Assembly: GCA_008692225.1 (NCBI GenBank)
Contig: VICG01000003.1
Location: 2,039,501-2,103,500 of the forward strand
Direction: 5' to 3'
Length of the DNA stretch: 64,000 nt
Origin: Monilinia fructicola
Lineage: Eukaryota; Ascomycota; Leotiomycetes; Helotiales; Sclerotiniaceae
Shown here: piece after piece, positions 45,083 to 58,329 of the stretch
Layout: each line of letters opens with the position of its first letter
How positions within the stretch are numbered: the stretch's first letter is position 1
The notes under the pieces: model-generated
Told to the model about the DNA's origin: nothing
The model's database searches: none
The model's input: only the letters and a program-made list of their open reading frames with translations
Made by a program: the position numbers and the translations under genes

Positions 45083-45139
45083 GGATGGATGATGGATGAT
45101 GGATGATGGAATGATGGATGGATGATGGGTGGATGGGTT
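45083..45139 (+). repeat. GGATGAT/GGAT repeat
   Basis: Interrupted GGATGAT heptamers and GGAT tetramers over about 57 bp. Confidence 0.85.
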
Positions 45140-45393
45140 AAAAACCAGAAAAATCAGAAAAAATAAAATAAATAAAATAATCACAGTAATAGCAAGAGTA
45201 ATGATAATGATCATAATAAGATGATAATCATGGGATTATGAAATATGAGATATATAATCAATCTTCAAGGGTTTATTCTGCTTCTTTTCCTTTTAGCTCT
45301 TCTTATTTTACGTTAGTACGATAGTATAAAGCTACGGAGTATAGTATAGCAATGCATATGATATGCTACTTCTTTTGGTTATTCTACTTTACG

Positions 45394-45433
45394 TTGCTTT
45401 GCTTTACTCTACTTTGCTTTGCTTTGCTTTGCC
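45394..45433 (+). repeat. TTTGC pentamer repeat
   Basis: TTTGC/TTTAC units, the last four (45414-45433) nearly perfect. Confidence 0.75.
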
Positions 45434-46513
45434 TTACCCAATGCTTCCCCCATGACATGATATGATACTGGGTATATAACCAACTACCTACTTTTGGAGG
45501 GGAAGCCAAAGGGAGACGAAGAGGTGAAGGGTGGGAGATGCGATGAGCATGGTTACAATATGGAGCCTCTCTTATTCTGCTACTAAACTTATTCGAGGAA
45601 AGCTTGAATTAGGTTAAATAAAGTAGTCAAGTAGTCAAGTACAGTAGTACAGTAGTACAGTAAAATAGTGAAGTGGATTAAATGATGGGCAAATGCTTCT
45701 ACTAGCAGCAGGCAATGGCAGCGGATGGGGAGGATTTGTCTAATTGTGCTACACGAATGTAGCTCAATGAACCTGGGAAAGTCAGTGGAGACTTCTAGCC
45801 TTTCGAATTATGAGAAACTTATGCCACAGTACCTAGGTAGTTGTGAGTTATTTGATTAATTCATTGTTGGTATTAGTCTTGTTAGCCTTGCAGTATTATT
45901 ATTATCATTGTTACTATTATTTACTTTGCTATTACTTTATCTATCGAGTAATAAAGTATCCATGGATGTCCTAATATATCCTCATATATTCGTCTAATCA
46001 CCTGTTAGAGGTCCCGATGTTCGCTCAAAAGTATACTCCGTACCGTATACTTTGATCGTTCTACAGTATTTCTTTGCAATACATAGATTCTCAATCTGTC
46101 CACCCGGAGGATATTAACCATATGGAAATTGTGTGCATGTGGTGGTACTGCACACATACAAGAGATAGAAAAAGGAATAATCAAAGGCTGATTATTTCCT
46201 TTAGAAATCTTAGAAATTAGACTAAAACGTTGATTACAGTAACAATATGAACGCGGGAAAAGGCGAAGCAAGTGCGGGTGCTAACGATTAGTACTTGCAT
46301 TTCCATTGCATAGAAGCATTACAGAGTACAGTACCTACTTTTGTGTTTTGAATCTAAATCTAAGATGGAGAAATATCCAAGAGATCCGGATGATTATCAT
46401 TGTTCTCTCCATTAAGCATCCAAGGACCAAGACAAGGCAATCGAATCTTAAGATTTCCTCTGTCAAAGCCTTGAATATGTTGCATTTCATCAGTTGAATC
46501 CAAATATAACAAG

Positions 46514-46536
46514 ATGGATACGATACGATACGATAG
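46514..46536 (+). repeat. GATAC pentamer repeat
   Basis: Four near-perfect CGATA units. Confidence 0.7.
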
Positions 46537-49500
46537 GGGAGTGAGGGATGGTATGATGAAAGAGGGGTTAAAGCTTTAATTGGATTATTCATGCTTCTCC
46601 TCCGAGGCTTGGGTTAGATCTGACAGGCTGACTACTAGATTACTACTGTACTACAACATGACTATCTAAAGTACTACTACTATCACGAACTATCTTTTAC
46701 TTTTGAATATACAGGAGTAGAGAATGAATGGTTCCACCTCTCTACTATTCGGCAGTCGGTAATCTGCTGATTTTTATATTCCTTCTCATTTTTCCGATTT
46801 CCTCAAATTTATTGCATATCATCTATCGGTTTTAAGAGGGCGAGAGAATTCGGAAAAAGTTGAGAAAACTTTAGAAGGTACAGAAAGTATATTTACCAGA
46901 AAATCCCAGATTAGTACCACAGACTACAGTACATTCATTGTACGACTAGACAGCTTTTAGCTGTCGAAATTTGTCTTAGAACCCGGATCTATTCGTGAAC
47001 TAACTTCAAGAGAATTCAGATGATTTTTCTCCATCAACCGCATCCCGCTTTGGAAAAATACCATACTGAATGATTATACCATTTTTAACATCGGTTCATA
47101 AAAGTTAGGCATTGGATCAGATCAATCCATCTCTTATAGGAACGGATGAATAAAAGTTGTCTTGGCTCCTGCTTTGTCCCCTGCTTTCATCAGGTTGGGC
47201 ATCTATGGAGTATGCTTTATTCTGAACACTTGCATCAAAATTCCAAAATGAAGGCCGCCGATAGGTTATATCCTCACATCTTGCATACAATTGTTTCTCT
47301 ATCCTTGTTCTACCTTTCTACGCCTTCTCATCATTGGAATAATCGCTTAAACTCCGACTTCCCGTTGATACCACCAGAGCTTGGCTCGTAACGAGAAACT
47401 GATGGTGCTCCAGCACCAATCAAATGTTTTGAGGCAATCGGCATTTCCCTCGAGAAAGGTCACTCTATGGGTCACGCGTGTTGCTCTTGTGGGAGAAAAA
47501 CGCCTTTTCAGAGTATCATTTGTTTATTTTCATCATATTTTAGGCAAATGAATTGTTATGAAATTCTATAACAGTGATATTTCACCTTCGCTTAACCTTG
47601 AAGATTCCCCTTCATCTTCACTGATGATCGCTGCCGATCAAACATCTAGATCATGAAGTAAATAAAGCACGGGCAATGAACGGTAACGAGGCAAATCGTA
47701 AGAGTCCGTTTATTGGATTATAACATCAAATAGAGTCTTTCCCTTGAGTCTCATCTCATACCATCATCTCCACCTTTTTACCAATTCTCGGGCCTCCTCA
47801 TTCGGTAATAGTTCCAATCATTCCATCCATCATTCATAACCTAACATGGCCATTCATCGACTCATCAAATACTTGTATTGTCACTGTACTAGGCCCCCCA
47901 AACGGTCGCAGAATGCAGTATCTTTGTGAGAGTGTGAATGTGAAGCCTCAAATGATAGGTGATATTGCCAGGTTCCCCTCTACCTAATTTACCTAATCAA
48001 ATGACCGTAAGCTCTGCGTGCCCAAATCAAGGTAGGGCAAGGAAATCATTGGCAAGTGATGTCTTCGAGCTTTCCCGTAGCTTTCCAGTTTACGGATTTC
48101 ATCCCATACTCTCTACCATGCTTACCGCACAAAATTCCAATCTCAAGCCCTCGTCTCCCACTACCTGGTGCCTGCCGGCAGCCACCTTGCGGGAAGAGGG
48201 ACGGGTACGAGACCGATTCTTACCTTACTACAGTTTAGGTACTGTCAAAAGAGATGCCGCAGGGTTGAATCCGGTACCCTAGTATCTTTTGCATACCTGA
48301 CTGGGACTCTGTCATTTCTTTCGGTGAGAGCACGAGCGAAAGGAGAAAAGCAGCCCAGATCCAGAATCCAGCCCTTTCTAAATTGAAGTGCCGTTACTAT
48401 ACATTTCACTCCTATAGTACGGAGATGTCGGTAAAGAGCCTACTACCTAGTACCTTGGTATTATGATCTCTTAGAATTTAGGGCGCATGAATGAATTGCG
48501 CGTATGACGGCATTGCCAATTTGTCGTTTTCCTGGGCCTTCCTCTTCCCTGGACAAAAGAATTTCCCGATGAACTTTCCCTATGAGGTGGAGTTGAACTT
48601 TGACGTAGGGAACCCCCCAGAATGAAGGGGGGTCCGAAGCTCTAAACGATTTGAGTACTGTACTGAATGATGATGCTTGTAAGACCACTTTCAAGATTCC
48701 TTCTAGAATGCATGAAAGAAGGATGGAATAAACTTCGGATAAACATGTGAGTAATCAATCCTCTTTTTTCTTGACTGCAGAAATCATTCATCGCCAATAG
48801 AGAGCTGAACCCTACCTACAGTCTTGCAGTCCCTGGATGTACCTGAGTGGAGGAACTTAGCTTTCTTTTTTTCCCTTTTAGCCCTTCCATCTCTTCGCGC
48901 GATGGACGCGTTAGAAATGAATCATGATATTCTCTTTATCTCTTCCCAGTTTCGATCCGATTGGGGAAATTGAGGGGGCTGGGGATTTGTTACCTTATGA
49001 ATCTTATGATTCATCTGATATCATAATAGTTATGAACATGATTTTCACGAAAATGGTTGTCGTTCCTAGGTAGGTTCCTGTAGTTAGAGATGTAGATCGT
49101 GATCGATTGGTAAACAATCTACGCGTCTCCCTTCATTGTTTCAACCTCGTCTTTTTCTTCAGTAACGCGCTATCCTCTCTAATCCTCTACTGTGTACTTT
49201 GAAATTCCTTAGTCTCTTCAAACGTCTAACCTGTCAAATGGGACTACCCGCGTAGCCGCGGTCTTCCTCCCAAAGTGCTGTATTCAAGTTACAGCTTCTG
49301 CTTACTACGCATATCTAGTCTTATATTTGCTAACTACTGGGACAAACCAACTTCCAAGCCCTTCCAACATACCCAAAGTCTCAAGGTCAAGGCAGAATTT
49401 TCATATGATTTTTCGTACAAGTTTTTCTCCTTCACCGCTCATCTATTTTAGGATCTACTGTACTGTTGAGATCCGCATGTTCCGCTTGGTAAGGTTATTC

Positions 49501-52500
49501 GGGAAGCGAATACTCGAACCTGGCTCTGGAGGAATAGAGAGAAAGAGCAAAGCCACTAATGACGAGGTGCTCCTGTCCCATGAGAAGCCTGAGAAAGGGA
49601 AGCCTGATCTGAGAAGGATTGTCGGTCTGTGTTTCAGTTCCTTGGAGAGCGAGAATGAGAAACTGAGAGTGAGATATCGAAATTCGAGAGTCAGCTTTTG
49701 GTTTCAGAGGGGTAGGCGCCCAGTGTGCGGTTGAGAGAGGTCTCGCAAGCTTTTTCACTTGACTTGAAAAATTCGAGATGAGGTACTCACTCCGCAGAGA
49801 CAAGTCTATCGAATCACTACTGCAATCGAAATTCGTCTAGCATGAATCATAATATGCAGTTTTGACATACTTACGAGGCCTTAGCTTCAGCCTCCTCTAT
49901 CAAAGCTTCTACTATAAGCAGCTACCTACTGTAGTACCTCCCAATCAATCAATTATGTCCATTCGATTTACCTCCCCGACTCCATGTGGATATATCCATT
50001 TGCCAATGCCATAATTCCTGTCCCATATTATAACAGAAACTTCCCTATAGACCAATAACGTGCTCACAATATAAGTTCGTTATGGAGAGATCGCCGGAAT
50101 GACCGACGGGTAAAGTATATATAACTTATTTGACTGAATAGAGCATGAATAATGGGTAAATTGCGAAGATTAAAGTGGGTTCGTCCGATCTGAAGATTTT
50201 CCAAATCGAAAGTTCGAAACTCAGGGAAAATCCCCGACATTCACCGAGTAGATTGAACTGATGATGGATCTGAGGATTTTCCTCCATGATTTTCGTATCA
50301 AATCGTATCGTATCGTCGGCTTTAACTCGTGTGGGTCACGTTAATTGGGGACGGACTTTTTTTCTTTTCTAGATGAGATGGTTGATAGATCTTCCCTTCC
50401 AAGCCAAGCCAAGTACTGTAGTTCCAAGTGGGATGGATGGTCATGATGGTCCTCACCCCAGCTCTTCCACTTTTGATCCATTTATCAGATTCCATTCGAA
50501 TTGTGGGCAAGGAATTTCGCACCTATTTCCAAGCATTACAGTACCGAGTACGGAGAGTACGGAGGTACCTCGTACGGCACAGTACCAGCTTTGAGGGAAT
50601 ACATTGTTGAACCCTAAAATGGGCAATGATGGTGCGGTGAGGACATCTCGGTGCAGGTAGCCGTCGCTACTGTTTCGCTACTGTAGTTTTGATGGGAAGC
50701 CGCATTCTCCACATCGGGTCCTTTAGTTATCAAGCTATGATAAGTCTAAGCTACCAGGCTACCGGAAACGTGATGCGTGGGCTCCCGGTGTTGACCGCTT
50801 GGTGGTCTGTCTGCCGTCGCGGGGTTGTTTTTTGTCGTTTGTTTTGTTTACTTTTACTTATTTGGTAATCTAGTGGCAATGATGGTAGTGGCGTGAATAG
50901 GCCAGGGGAGGAGACGGGAGGGGTATTCAGCTAAGGAGGGGCCTCGCCGGGTCAAGGTCAGAGGGGAGAGAGCAGAAGGGCTCCGGTGTTGACCGCTTAG
51001 GAGCTGCAAACTACCGTTTATATTTTACCTCATTCTTTACTATCGTACGGCAAGGAGTTGGTATGAGAAAAGTTTTCCATAATTCTGGACTTGACCACCA
51101 GATGAACCGTACGTACTCGGCCGGCATGAAAATTTCGATTGCGTTCGAAGCAGATCGAGAATCATCGGAGTCTAGATTTTCGGCCTGTGGTTCAACTTTT
51201 GGAGAATCAAGCGATTGCTTTGACTACTACTATTCTATCGTCTGAGGTTATTCATGCCATCGTTTAGATAACATGGAAATGATCATTGATCAGCAGGTTG
51301 TGGCAATTGCACTAACCTGGCTTTATCGTGGTTCAAGATGAGAAAGGGGTTTATGTCATGACCATCAATACATATCAACGGCGCTGATCATACTATGGCA
51401 TCTCTTCCTATGCTGCTATTGGAAAAATCACCAAGAGAGGTGTTTGCGGCGTTTGATCAGTGCGTGATCCTGCATCTTGACCGAGCATGAATATCTTACT
51501 AGTGTGGGAAGAATCGGATCGTCAAAATTGTCTTGATAATTATCAGGGTCCGATCCAGTTTTCCGTGTATGGATTGGATGGGATCATGTGAGAATCCGAC
51601 ACATATATGGAGAATCTTTGGTCCCTGAGTATGAAAATTGCCGAAGGGTCAAAGGAAGAAGGGGATAGACGGGCTTGAGAACGCCGAGTTGACATTGGAA
51701 GGATGAAGGGAGGGATACCACAAGGCTTGGGGATCAAATGGCCGATTCGGAATGAGCATGCCGATCTTCGGGAATTGGTATATGGTCCTGACCTGCTGTG
51801 CGTATAAATGGCATTGAGTGCTCAGAGGGGGAAAATGTCAATGCGATGGATAGCAACCTCATGGGCTCTACCATTTGAGGATGAGAAGATTCTGGCAGTG
51901 GATACTCGTATACCTAGGCACTCCTACCAAATTAGGAAATAAAAACTAATTATTGGGATCTTCAATTATTTTTCTTGGTTTTATATGTCCGTATCATGAA
52001 ATGGCTATTGAATGATTTGAGGAGTTGGGGATAGGGGCGTATATCGATTATTCGCTTGAGGATCTCCCCTCCTCGGTACTCAAACGGTTATTTTTCGTTC
52101 ACAGGACGTCAACAAACTCTATTTTCAATTTTGATAATGAAACCTTCTAAGCCACAAACGCGATGCGTACCAACTTTTCTTCCGTCCTCACCATTCGATA
52201 AACTTCTCTCCTTCCAAACAGATCTACGCAACTCGGAGAGCGGTGAAGAAGCCAGAAATATCGCTTGGCGATTGGAGCGGGGGGAGGGGCAGCTCCACTC
52301 CACTCCACGCGTAACCATCGAGGAAAGTTATCTCGTTACCAAACTATTCCCTAACACTCTTGCCCATAATGACGAACTACTGTGTATTATAGCATTCCGA
52401 GGTTTATCGGATACCGAGATACTGTATAGTATTTCGTGATCTAGCTTCTATTCTGAGTTACGGTAGTCTGTTTGTGGAGACGTGACAAAGAAATAGGAAA

Positions 52501-53830
52501 CATCATCATTCGACTTTCGAAGGAAATATAAGACACGCATAGCGTACAGTGAAGCGTAATGCGGAAAGTCAAAATCATATTGAGCAACAGTATCCGAGAC
52601 TCTTTCGGATGTGGGGGAAAAGGAGCCTCATTCTGGATAACTGATGCAATAATAAGATGTCCACATACTGCTGATGCAGATGTCACTAGATAGTGGCAAA
52701 TTTTATTTCAAAAAGAAAGAAATCATCCGAGAGAACCGCATCGCTCTGCAACGCACAGATACAGTAGCCTCAATGACATGAAATGGATCCTATTCTGAAC
52801 TCCATGTTTTTTGGTATGGAGGTGTGTATGAAGTACATTAGTGGTGGCGTGCGAGTGAATCGTTCCACCTCTCGCCGCTTCAATGCTCTCACCTTGCTAT
52901 TACAGTAACCTGAGCTTTACCTGCAGCGTACCGGAGATTCCAAAGAGTGCACCAATTCTAGGTAAAAGTCAAGATATACTCCGCTTCGATACAGCTGCAG
53001 TACATACAGTATGTAACAAATATATTAACACCCCATCCCAATGCGAACCTCGCCTCGGCCGATCACGAGAATTACTGGCAGATACCGAGACCCATCTAAC
53101 AGAATCTTACATACTGCATACTACATACATATCTAGCGGTGGCGGTGAAGCTTCTTCCTGATTCCTGTTTCCACTTCTATTCCAACCGGCAACTCACACA
53201 GGTCAATCATACTCTACCAAAATTTGAGAAAGAGGGGTACTCTGAATATCAGAAACAATTTCGAACATTATCCTATTTATCCATCCCTCTAAGTGCTATC
53301 GTTGCCGGATCCGTGCAATATCCACGAATGAAGAAATTTGATTGGTCAACATTCTCCACTTAGTGAGCGCGATAGACTTCAGCACTTTAGGGGATAACAA
53401 GTTGAGACTCAACCAACTGGATAATGGCCGGCTAGCTAACATTATCCTGATAGTGCTTACTAGGCACTCTCTTCGTTTCATGTTACCCCAGGTGATCTTT
53501 TGATACATTCAAATTGTAGGTATGTCGTATCGTGTAGCATTATAGGCAACGTCATGTTTATGTGTAAGTTGAATAACTCATGTCCTTGGCATGAACCTCA
53601 TGATCTTCTGCAATCAGTAGACACCCAGCCAGCCGATCGAAAGTGAGCAGCCTGTAGCTACATCAATTATTCAATTTTTTGGCAACTTTCAATTGCAACT
53701 GAGACTTCTCCACTGCAGAATTTTCCTCGGATACTACTGAGTATAGTATTCCCAAGTCCTATGTTTATAAATTTCTCCACTTTTGCAGCATCCGCAGCGG
53801 GTCGAAGGGTTCTCTCGTGAGTCTCGTCAA

Positions 53831-53878
53831 AGCAAGCACGCAAGCACGCAAGCACGCAAGTAAGCAAGTAAGCAAGTA
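53831..53878 (+). repeat. Octamer repeat CAAGCACG / CAAGTAAG
   Basis: Three CAAGCACG units followed by CAAGTAAG units, an 8-bp period that shifts sequence midway. Confidence 0.85.
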
Positions 53879-54434
53879 AATCGAAGCCAGAAGTCATATA
53901 ATATCAGAGACTAATGGAGCATACTCTACTTTCACTCCACCCATAAATTGATGGATTGTCAATCCAGCGAATCGCCAAGTTGTATTCTCCTACCTTAAAT
54001 GTCCCAAATAGGAGAAGGTGTTGGTTATATCACTGTGCAAATACGAACGGATATTCGCGAAACAAATTAGCATGAACCAGCAATAGATTGGTGTCAAGTT
54101 TGGAGAGGGTATTCATGCAATTTTAATGTATTTTTCTTTCCTATTTTTTCCTTTGAAACTATTTTGAAGTCCCAGTCCGAATGGCCGAGATGTGAAAACC
54201 TTGAAGCTAGAAACCAAAGGACGTTCAGGTCCGGGTATCCCAAAAGATATTAGACGCCTCTAACAACCCAGATGGTAAAACGTTATGCAACCCCGACGCT
54301 TGCTAGTAATTGGAGACAACAGCAAAGAAAAAGAAAACGTGAAAAATCTTCAGGGGATCTTCATAATGAAGAGGCCGCGTGAATCGCTGTATCTCTAGAA
54401 TCTGCTCCAGAATGGAGTCTTGAGTGTGTTAGTA

Positions 54435-56147
54435 TTAGGAAAATCGCACATAATCTTGTTGTGCAAGAATTCCAGGTTCCGTTTCCTCATCCTCATCGCC
54501 AAAGAATTCCTCATCAATGACGTCTGAATCAACGTCATCGCTGCCTATCTCATCTTCTTCATCGCTCGAAATATCACTCGATTGATCACCTGGAGAGGAA
54601 TCGCCAGCAGCAGGATTCCTACGAATAACACTAGCCTTTATGCGATGGGGAAGTTTGCATCCTTTCGTAGTGCAAATACCTGTGTTGCTGAAGTCCGGGC
54701 ATTCATGAACGTGTCGCTCTGTGCAAGTAGTCCCTTTGTCGCAATATCCATATACCCCAAAAGCATGGCAAACTAATGCTGTTGGTGAAACACGAACGTG
54801 TGTGTAACGACAATCTGGATTCGAACAATTGCCCTTGGAAAAATGCAAGCAGTTTGGTATTCTCTCGGGTGTGAGGTCGTGAGAAAGGTCGCAAGAATCT
54901 CCATTAGGGCATTCGCCCTTGAGAAGGAAAGTTTTACATACTCCAACTTTTGAAGGATCGTGAATATATCGGCACTTGGGGCCTTTGTTACAAGTACCTA
55001 AAAAAACAAAATGTGGTTAGCTGAAACCCAATTTACTCCTCCTCTGGCGTCTGAAATAAATAGATGGATAGTTCGAAATGTGAGAAGAAAGGTACCCGTG
55101 GTGGTAAACGATCTACACGGCTCGTTAATCTTAGAGACTCCGCGTTTCCTTCAACTGTGTCAGCAATTTTACATCAGAACCCAATTTAGGGATCGTAAGT
55201 TGTTGAGCCATACCTAGCGGCTTTGATTATTCCTTCGCGATACATGTTTCCGTTTTTGCTTCTATAAAATTTGACACCTCCGATCAAAGCAGTCTTTGGG
55301 GTAGCGTTCGCGGAAGTGGGATCACCTGAACTAAGTGAGTACGGAAGCAACAGTGATACCACCTTGTGGTTTGCAATGAACGATGAGTCCTCACCAGGGG
55401 CCTTGACAAGTTTGCTACCATTCTTTGTGACCATGAATCGGATTCCATTGATAGTAACCTCATAATTGCTCGTTCCGGTGGGTTGCATCATGGAAGAGCC
55501 AGAATTCGCATCTAGGCGCTGCAAATGTCTGCTGAGCTTCAACTTCTCTCTCTCGTCCCTTTGCTTCAGCTTCTGTCTTCTGGTTTGCTCAATGGCTTTG
55601 GCTCGAATTTGACTATCCTTCTCAAAGTACGATTTATTGATCAACTGGAGGTGGCGATCGGTTTTAGTGATGTAATCAGCAGGTGAGGATCGCTCGTTCT
55701 CATCTGCAGATGGAGTTACGTTTGATGAATCCGGTTGTGATGGTGGAGCGGAAATACCGCCATTCAATACAAGGGTACGATGCCGCACAATACCACCTCC
55801 GCCTCCTCGACCACCCCGAAATCCTCTAGCAAAATATGCACCTCTATGCCTACCTCGACCACCTCGACCACCTCTCCAGCTATTGCTTGAATAAGGATGG
55901 TATGCATAGGCTCCGTGGCCACCCCGAGTACTTGGTTGTGGATGGGAACCATTTGTGGATGACGAGAGATGTGTTTGATTGTGCAAGTCTGTCAATTGGT
56001 GATTCTTATGTTGATTGATCTGGCCTATGTAGAAATATATTAGCCTGTGCTCAAGGTGACAAATGAACAAAGAGTATGGATAGTGGTGGGTATCCTACCA
56101 GCTATGCGACTGATCCGTTCCAGGATGGCTTGATCTTCCGATGCCAT
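54435..56147 (-). CDS. Five-finger CCCH zinc-finger protein (ZC3H3-like)
   Basis: Exons on the minus strand: 56147-56099, 56024-55214, 55148-55096, 54997-54435, giving 491 residues. Order of parts: a Gly/Arg-rich RGG region (about residues 50-100, RGGRGGRGRHRG); a charged coil (IEQTRRQKLKQRDEREKLKL); then five CCCH fingers with Cys/Cys/Cys/His at 298/307/313/317, 325/334/340/344, 354/362/367/371, 381/390/396/400 and 404/413/418/422. A Ser/Asp/Glu-rich tail follows. Five tandem fingers of this spacing are characteristic of ZC3H3-type proteins, linked in animals to poly(A) RNA export and processing; transfer of that role is inference. Exon 3 is set by finger 1: only the join NEPCRSFTTTG + TCNKGPKCRYIH gives a full CCCH. 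Its acceptor ends AAG instead of CAG/TAG. Confidence 0.87.
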
Positions 56148-56539
56148 GGTTTAGGGGTCCCTATTTGTTAGTATGTGAATAGTGATTTGATGTCTTATCA
56201 AGACGTTGAAGATATATTATATCACAGTGTGAAGTTAAAAAAAGGGTGCTTGTTTGTTTCAAGGATTGCAATCAATAAATGAGGGAGGTACATATAAGAT
56301 GTGTCAGCAAGCGCTAGTGATACTAGCGGCAAATCGGTAAGGCTGTAACTTTCAATATTGTTGATCTAAAAGGCGACTGATAAACAACTAACAAAGACTG
56401 TATACATTGCGTCAGTCTTTGTCCTTTTCAACAACATAAACCATACACCATCAGGACAGGTAGAGGGTTTATAAAGTAAAACTCCCATCCTCATCGTTAT
56501 CTTCAATAACCATATTATCGACCAGTACATACAAGCAAG
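56148..56539. promoter_or_regulatory. Bidirectional promoter region CCCH protein / TFIIF beta
   Basis: 392 bp between two outward-facing starts, AT-rich, with no other gene visible. It must hold both promoters. Confidence 0.6.
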
Positions 56540-57786
56540 ATGGCCGACACAATCATAAAGCCTGATCCTGAGGGAGCTGTCGCATCGCCTAGGTTCATGG
56601 AAGATGATGATATTTATGAGGATGCTGGAGATATGGCGATCAATGAGGAACCTGGTTTTCAAAAGTTATGGTTGGGTCGTGTTCCTAAATATGTTTGGGA
56701 TGCATGGGAGGGACTAGGTGAGGATTTAGATGAGGAAATACAAATCGGTACTATACGCAATTGCCGAGAGAGAATGCCAGATGGAAGTATTAAGGTATGG
56801 GGATGTTGTTCATATTTATGACACAAGCTGATATTAGTTCCAGGATTCCTATTCTATGTTACTGAATTCCAATCTTGCACAGCACCAGACTGTTCCCAAG
56901 GAATACAATCTTGATATTACCAATCAGAATGTCAAGAATACATTTATTTTTTCGGAGCAAGATTTGCCTGGATTCAAGTCAAAGTCAAGACAGAAGTTCG
57001 CATTGGAGACCGCAAACATGCCAGCTAGACTTACTAGAGGAAAGATTGAGAAATCGGCAAATAAACAGCCATGGGACCCTAACAAGAAATTCCAACCCCA
57101 ATTTCGGAAGGCAATCCCAAGTATGTTTATACAATATTTATCAGCTGATTTTCACTAACGGGACCAAAACAGAGAGAACAACTCTTGCCGGTAGGGTCGT
57201 ACATGAATTGAGCTGTATTGCCGTACAAAATGAAGAATCAGACCGTCTTCTAGCAATTAGAACGTTGGAGGCTATGAAACCCAAAGTTGGCACTAAATTC
57301 CTCAACGAGGATATTGATATGGGTCATGGTTTCATTCAGCCTGGTACTATCAAGGCATCAGATGCCTTCAATAGCTTTATTGTAAGATTTGACCCTACCT
57401 CGATCTTTTTGCCAAACATAAACTGATCCAAACAGAAAACCAAGAACCAAACTACTGGTGGTAAGCCACAACTTACCAAAGCCGCTCGTATGCCGCAAAA
57501 TGAGCTTCTCGATAGGATCTTCGATTGTTTCCGTAGGTATAACTATTGGTCCATGAAAGCACTTCGTGCCGAGCTCCAGCAGCCAGAAGCATATCTTCGT
57601 GAAACTCTTGAGAAAATAGCTTTTTTGGCGAAGACTGGTCGATTTGCAACACAATGGTCACTGAAGCCCGAGAACAAACTCAATAACTATGAGGGTGCTG
57701 GCGATGCTATTGCACCAGGCGATGATACAGACCTTGGCGATGATGACGATGATGACGATGAGGATGTCAAGTTTGAAGACGTCTGA
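56540..57786 (+). CDS. TFG2: Transcription initiation factor TFIIF subunit beta (RAP30)
   Basis: General transcription factor subunit that brings RNA polymerase II to the promoter. Exons 56540-56794, 56844-57120, 57173-57381 and 57436-57786 give 363 residues, in the fungal range. The N-terminal dimerisation part contains LWLGRVPKYVWDAWEGLG. The linker has SKSRQKFALETANMPARLTR and VGTKFLNEDIDMGHGFIQPG. The C-terminal winged helix is NELLDRIFDCFRRYNYWSMK, then LRAELQQPEAYLRETLEKIA and TGRFATQWSLKPE. The C-terminus is a run of about a dozen Asp residues (GDDTDLGDDDDDDDEDVKF). Introns start GTATGG, GTATGT and GTAAGA, and phases agree at every join. Confidence 0.95.
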
Positions 57787-58329
57787 TATTGTGTCTGGTA
57801 TTATGGTATGTATTTTACGGCGTCTCAAGGCGTGAGGTTGCATGTTCGCGGTGTTATTCACATGATCGGGTTGATATATGGGAAGCATTTGGCACGGCGT
57901 TAGACTCAAACATGATTGTCCCAAAGGATATAGGTTAATGAAGGAACTCAGTCCCGAGCAGAAATCTCGTATTGAGCTGTAACATAACATAATAATAAAA
58001 TAAACTCTGCAAATAACTCTGGTCATAGGTCATATAATTTGGGAAATGATGTCGGAAGTAAGGCTTTGGATGTCCGATGTGACACTCTATGACGAACATT
58101 GAAGTTTCTAATCCAATGATAAATTTGAATTGATTTCTACCTATCTGCTTTATTCGTTCATTCAAACATTTACGTGCAGACATCCAATATTTCTTACCTT
58201 CTAATTGAGAAAGTATGCTGGCAGAGGTTTGAACCTTTCTGTGATCTGCCAGATTGCAAGCCATTGGCTTTTGCATTTAATCCCTTTGGCAGACATCCAT
58301 CTCCACTCATCAACTAAGAACTTCAGAGA
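57787..58329. other. Spacer between TFIIF beta and the PP2C gene
   Basis: 543 bp with no gene seen. It should contain the TFIIF beta 3' UTR and the phosphatase promoter. Confidence 0.6.

Larger units (their letters stand above)
44191..54434. other. 10.2-kb gene-free region upstream of the bZIP gene
   Basis: No gene could be supported over 10 kb; the frames present are short, lack family features and often overlap simple repeats. The part nearest the bZIP start (44191-46100) carries several microsatellites and three complete TACGGAGTA/TACTCCGTA words (44931, 45333, 46035) plus a TACCTAGGTA palindrome (45830-45839). The rest is mixed AT-rich spacer with scattered TACGGAG and ACTGTAC words (48418, 50540-50575). 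It holds the promoter of the bZIP gene and the 3' flank of the CCCH gene, and might contain non-coding transcripts. Confidence 0.55.

Noticed and set aside
52056..52439. 127-codon plus-strand frame with fairly normal amino acid composition.
   Set aside because: No recognisable family, no flanking exons, and it stands alone in a gene-free region. It could be revisited with RNA data.
44191..54434. Possible transposon remnant explaining the gene-free region.
   Set aside because: No terminal inverted or long direct repeats, target duplications, or reverse transcriptase/transposase-like peptides were found by eye.
55037..55050. A 14-nt microexon as the link between exon 2 and the CCCH fingers.
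   Set aside because: It keeps frame but leaves the first finger without its first Cys. The exon at 55096-55148 also keeps frame and completes the finger.
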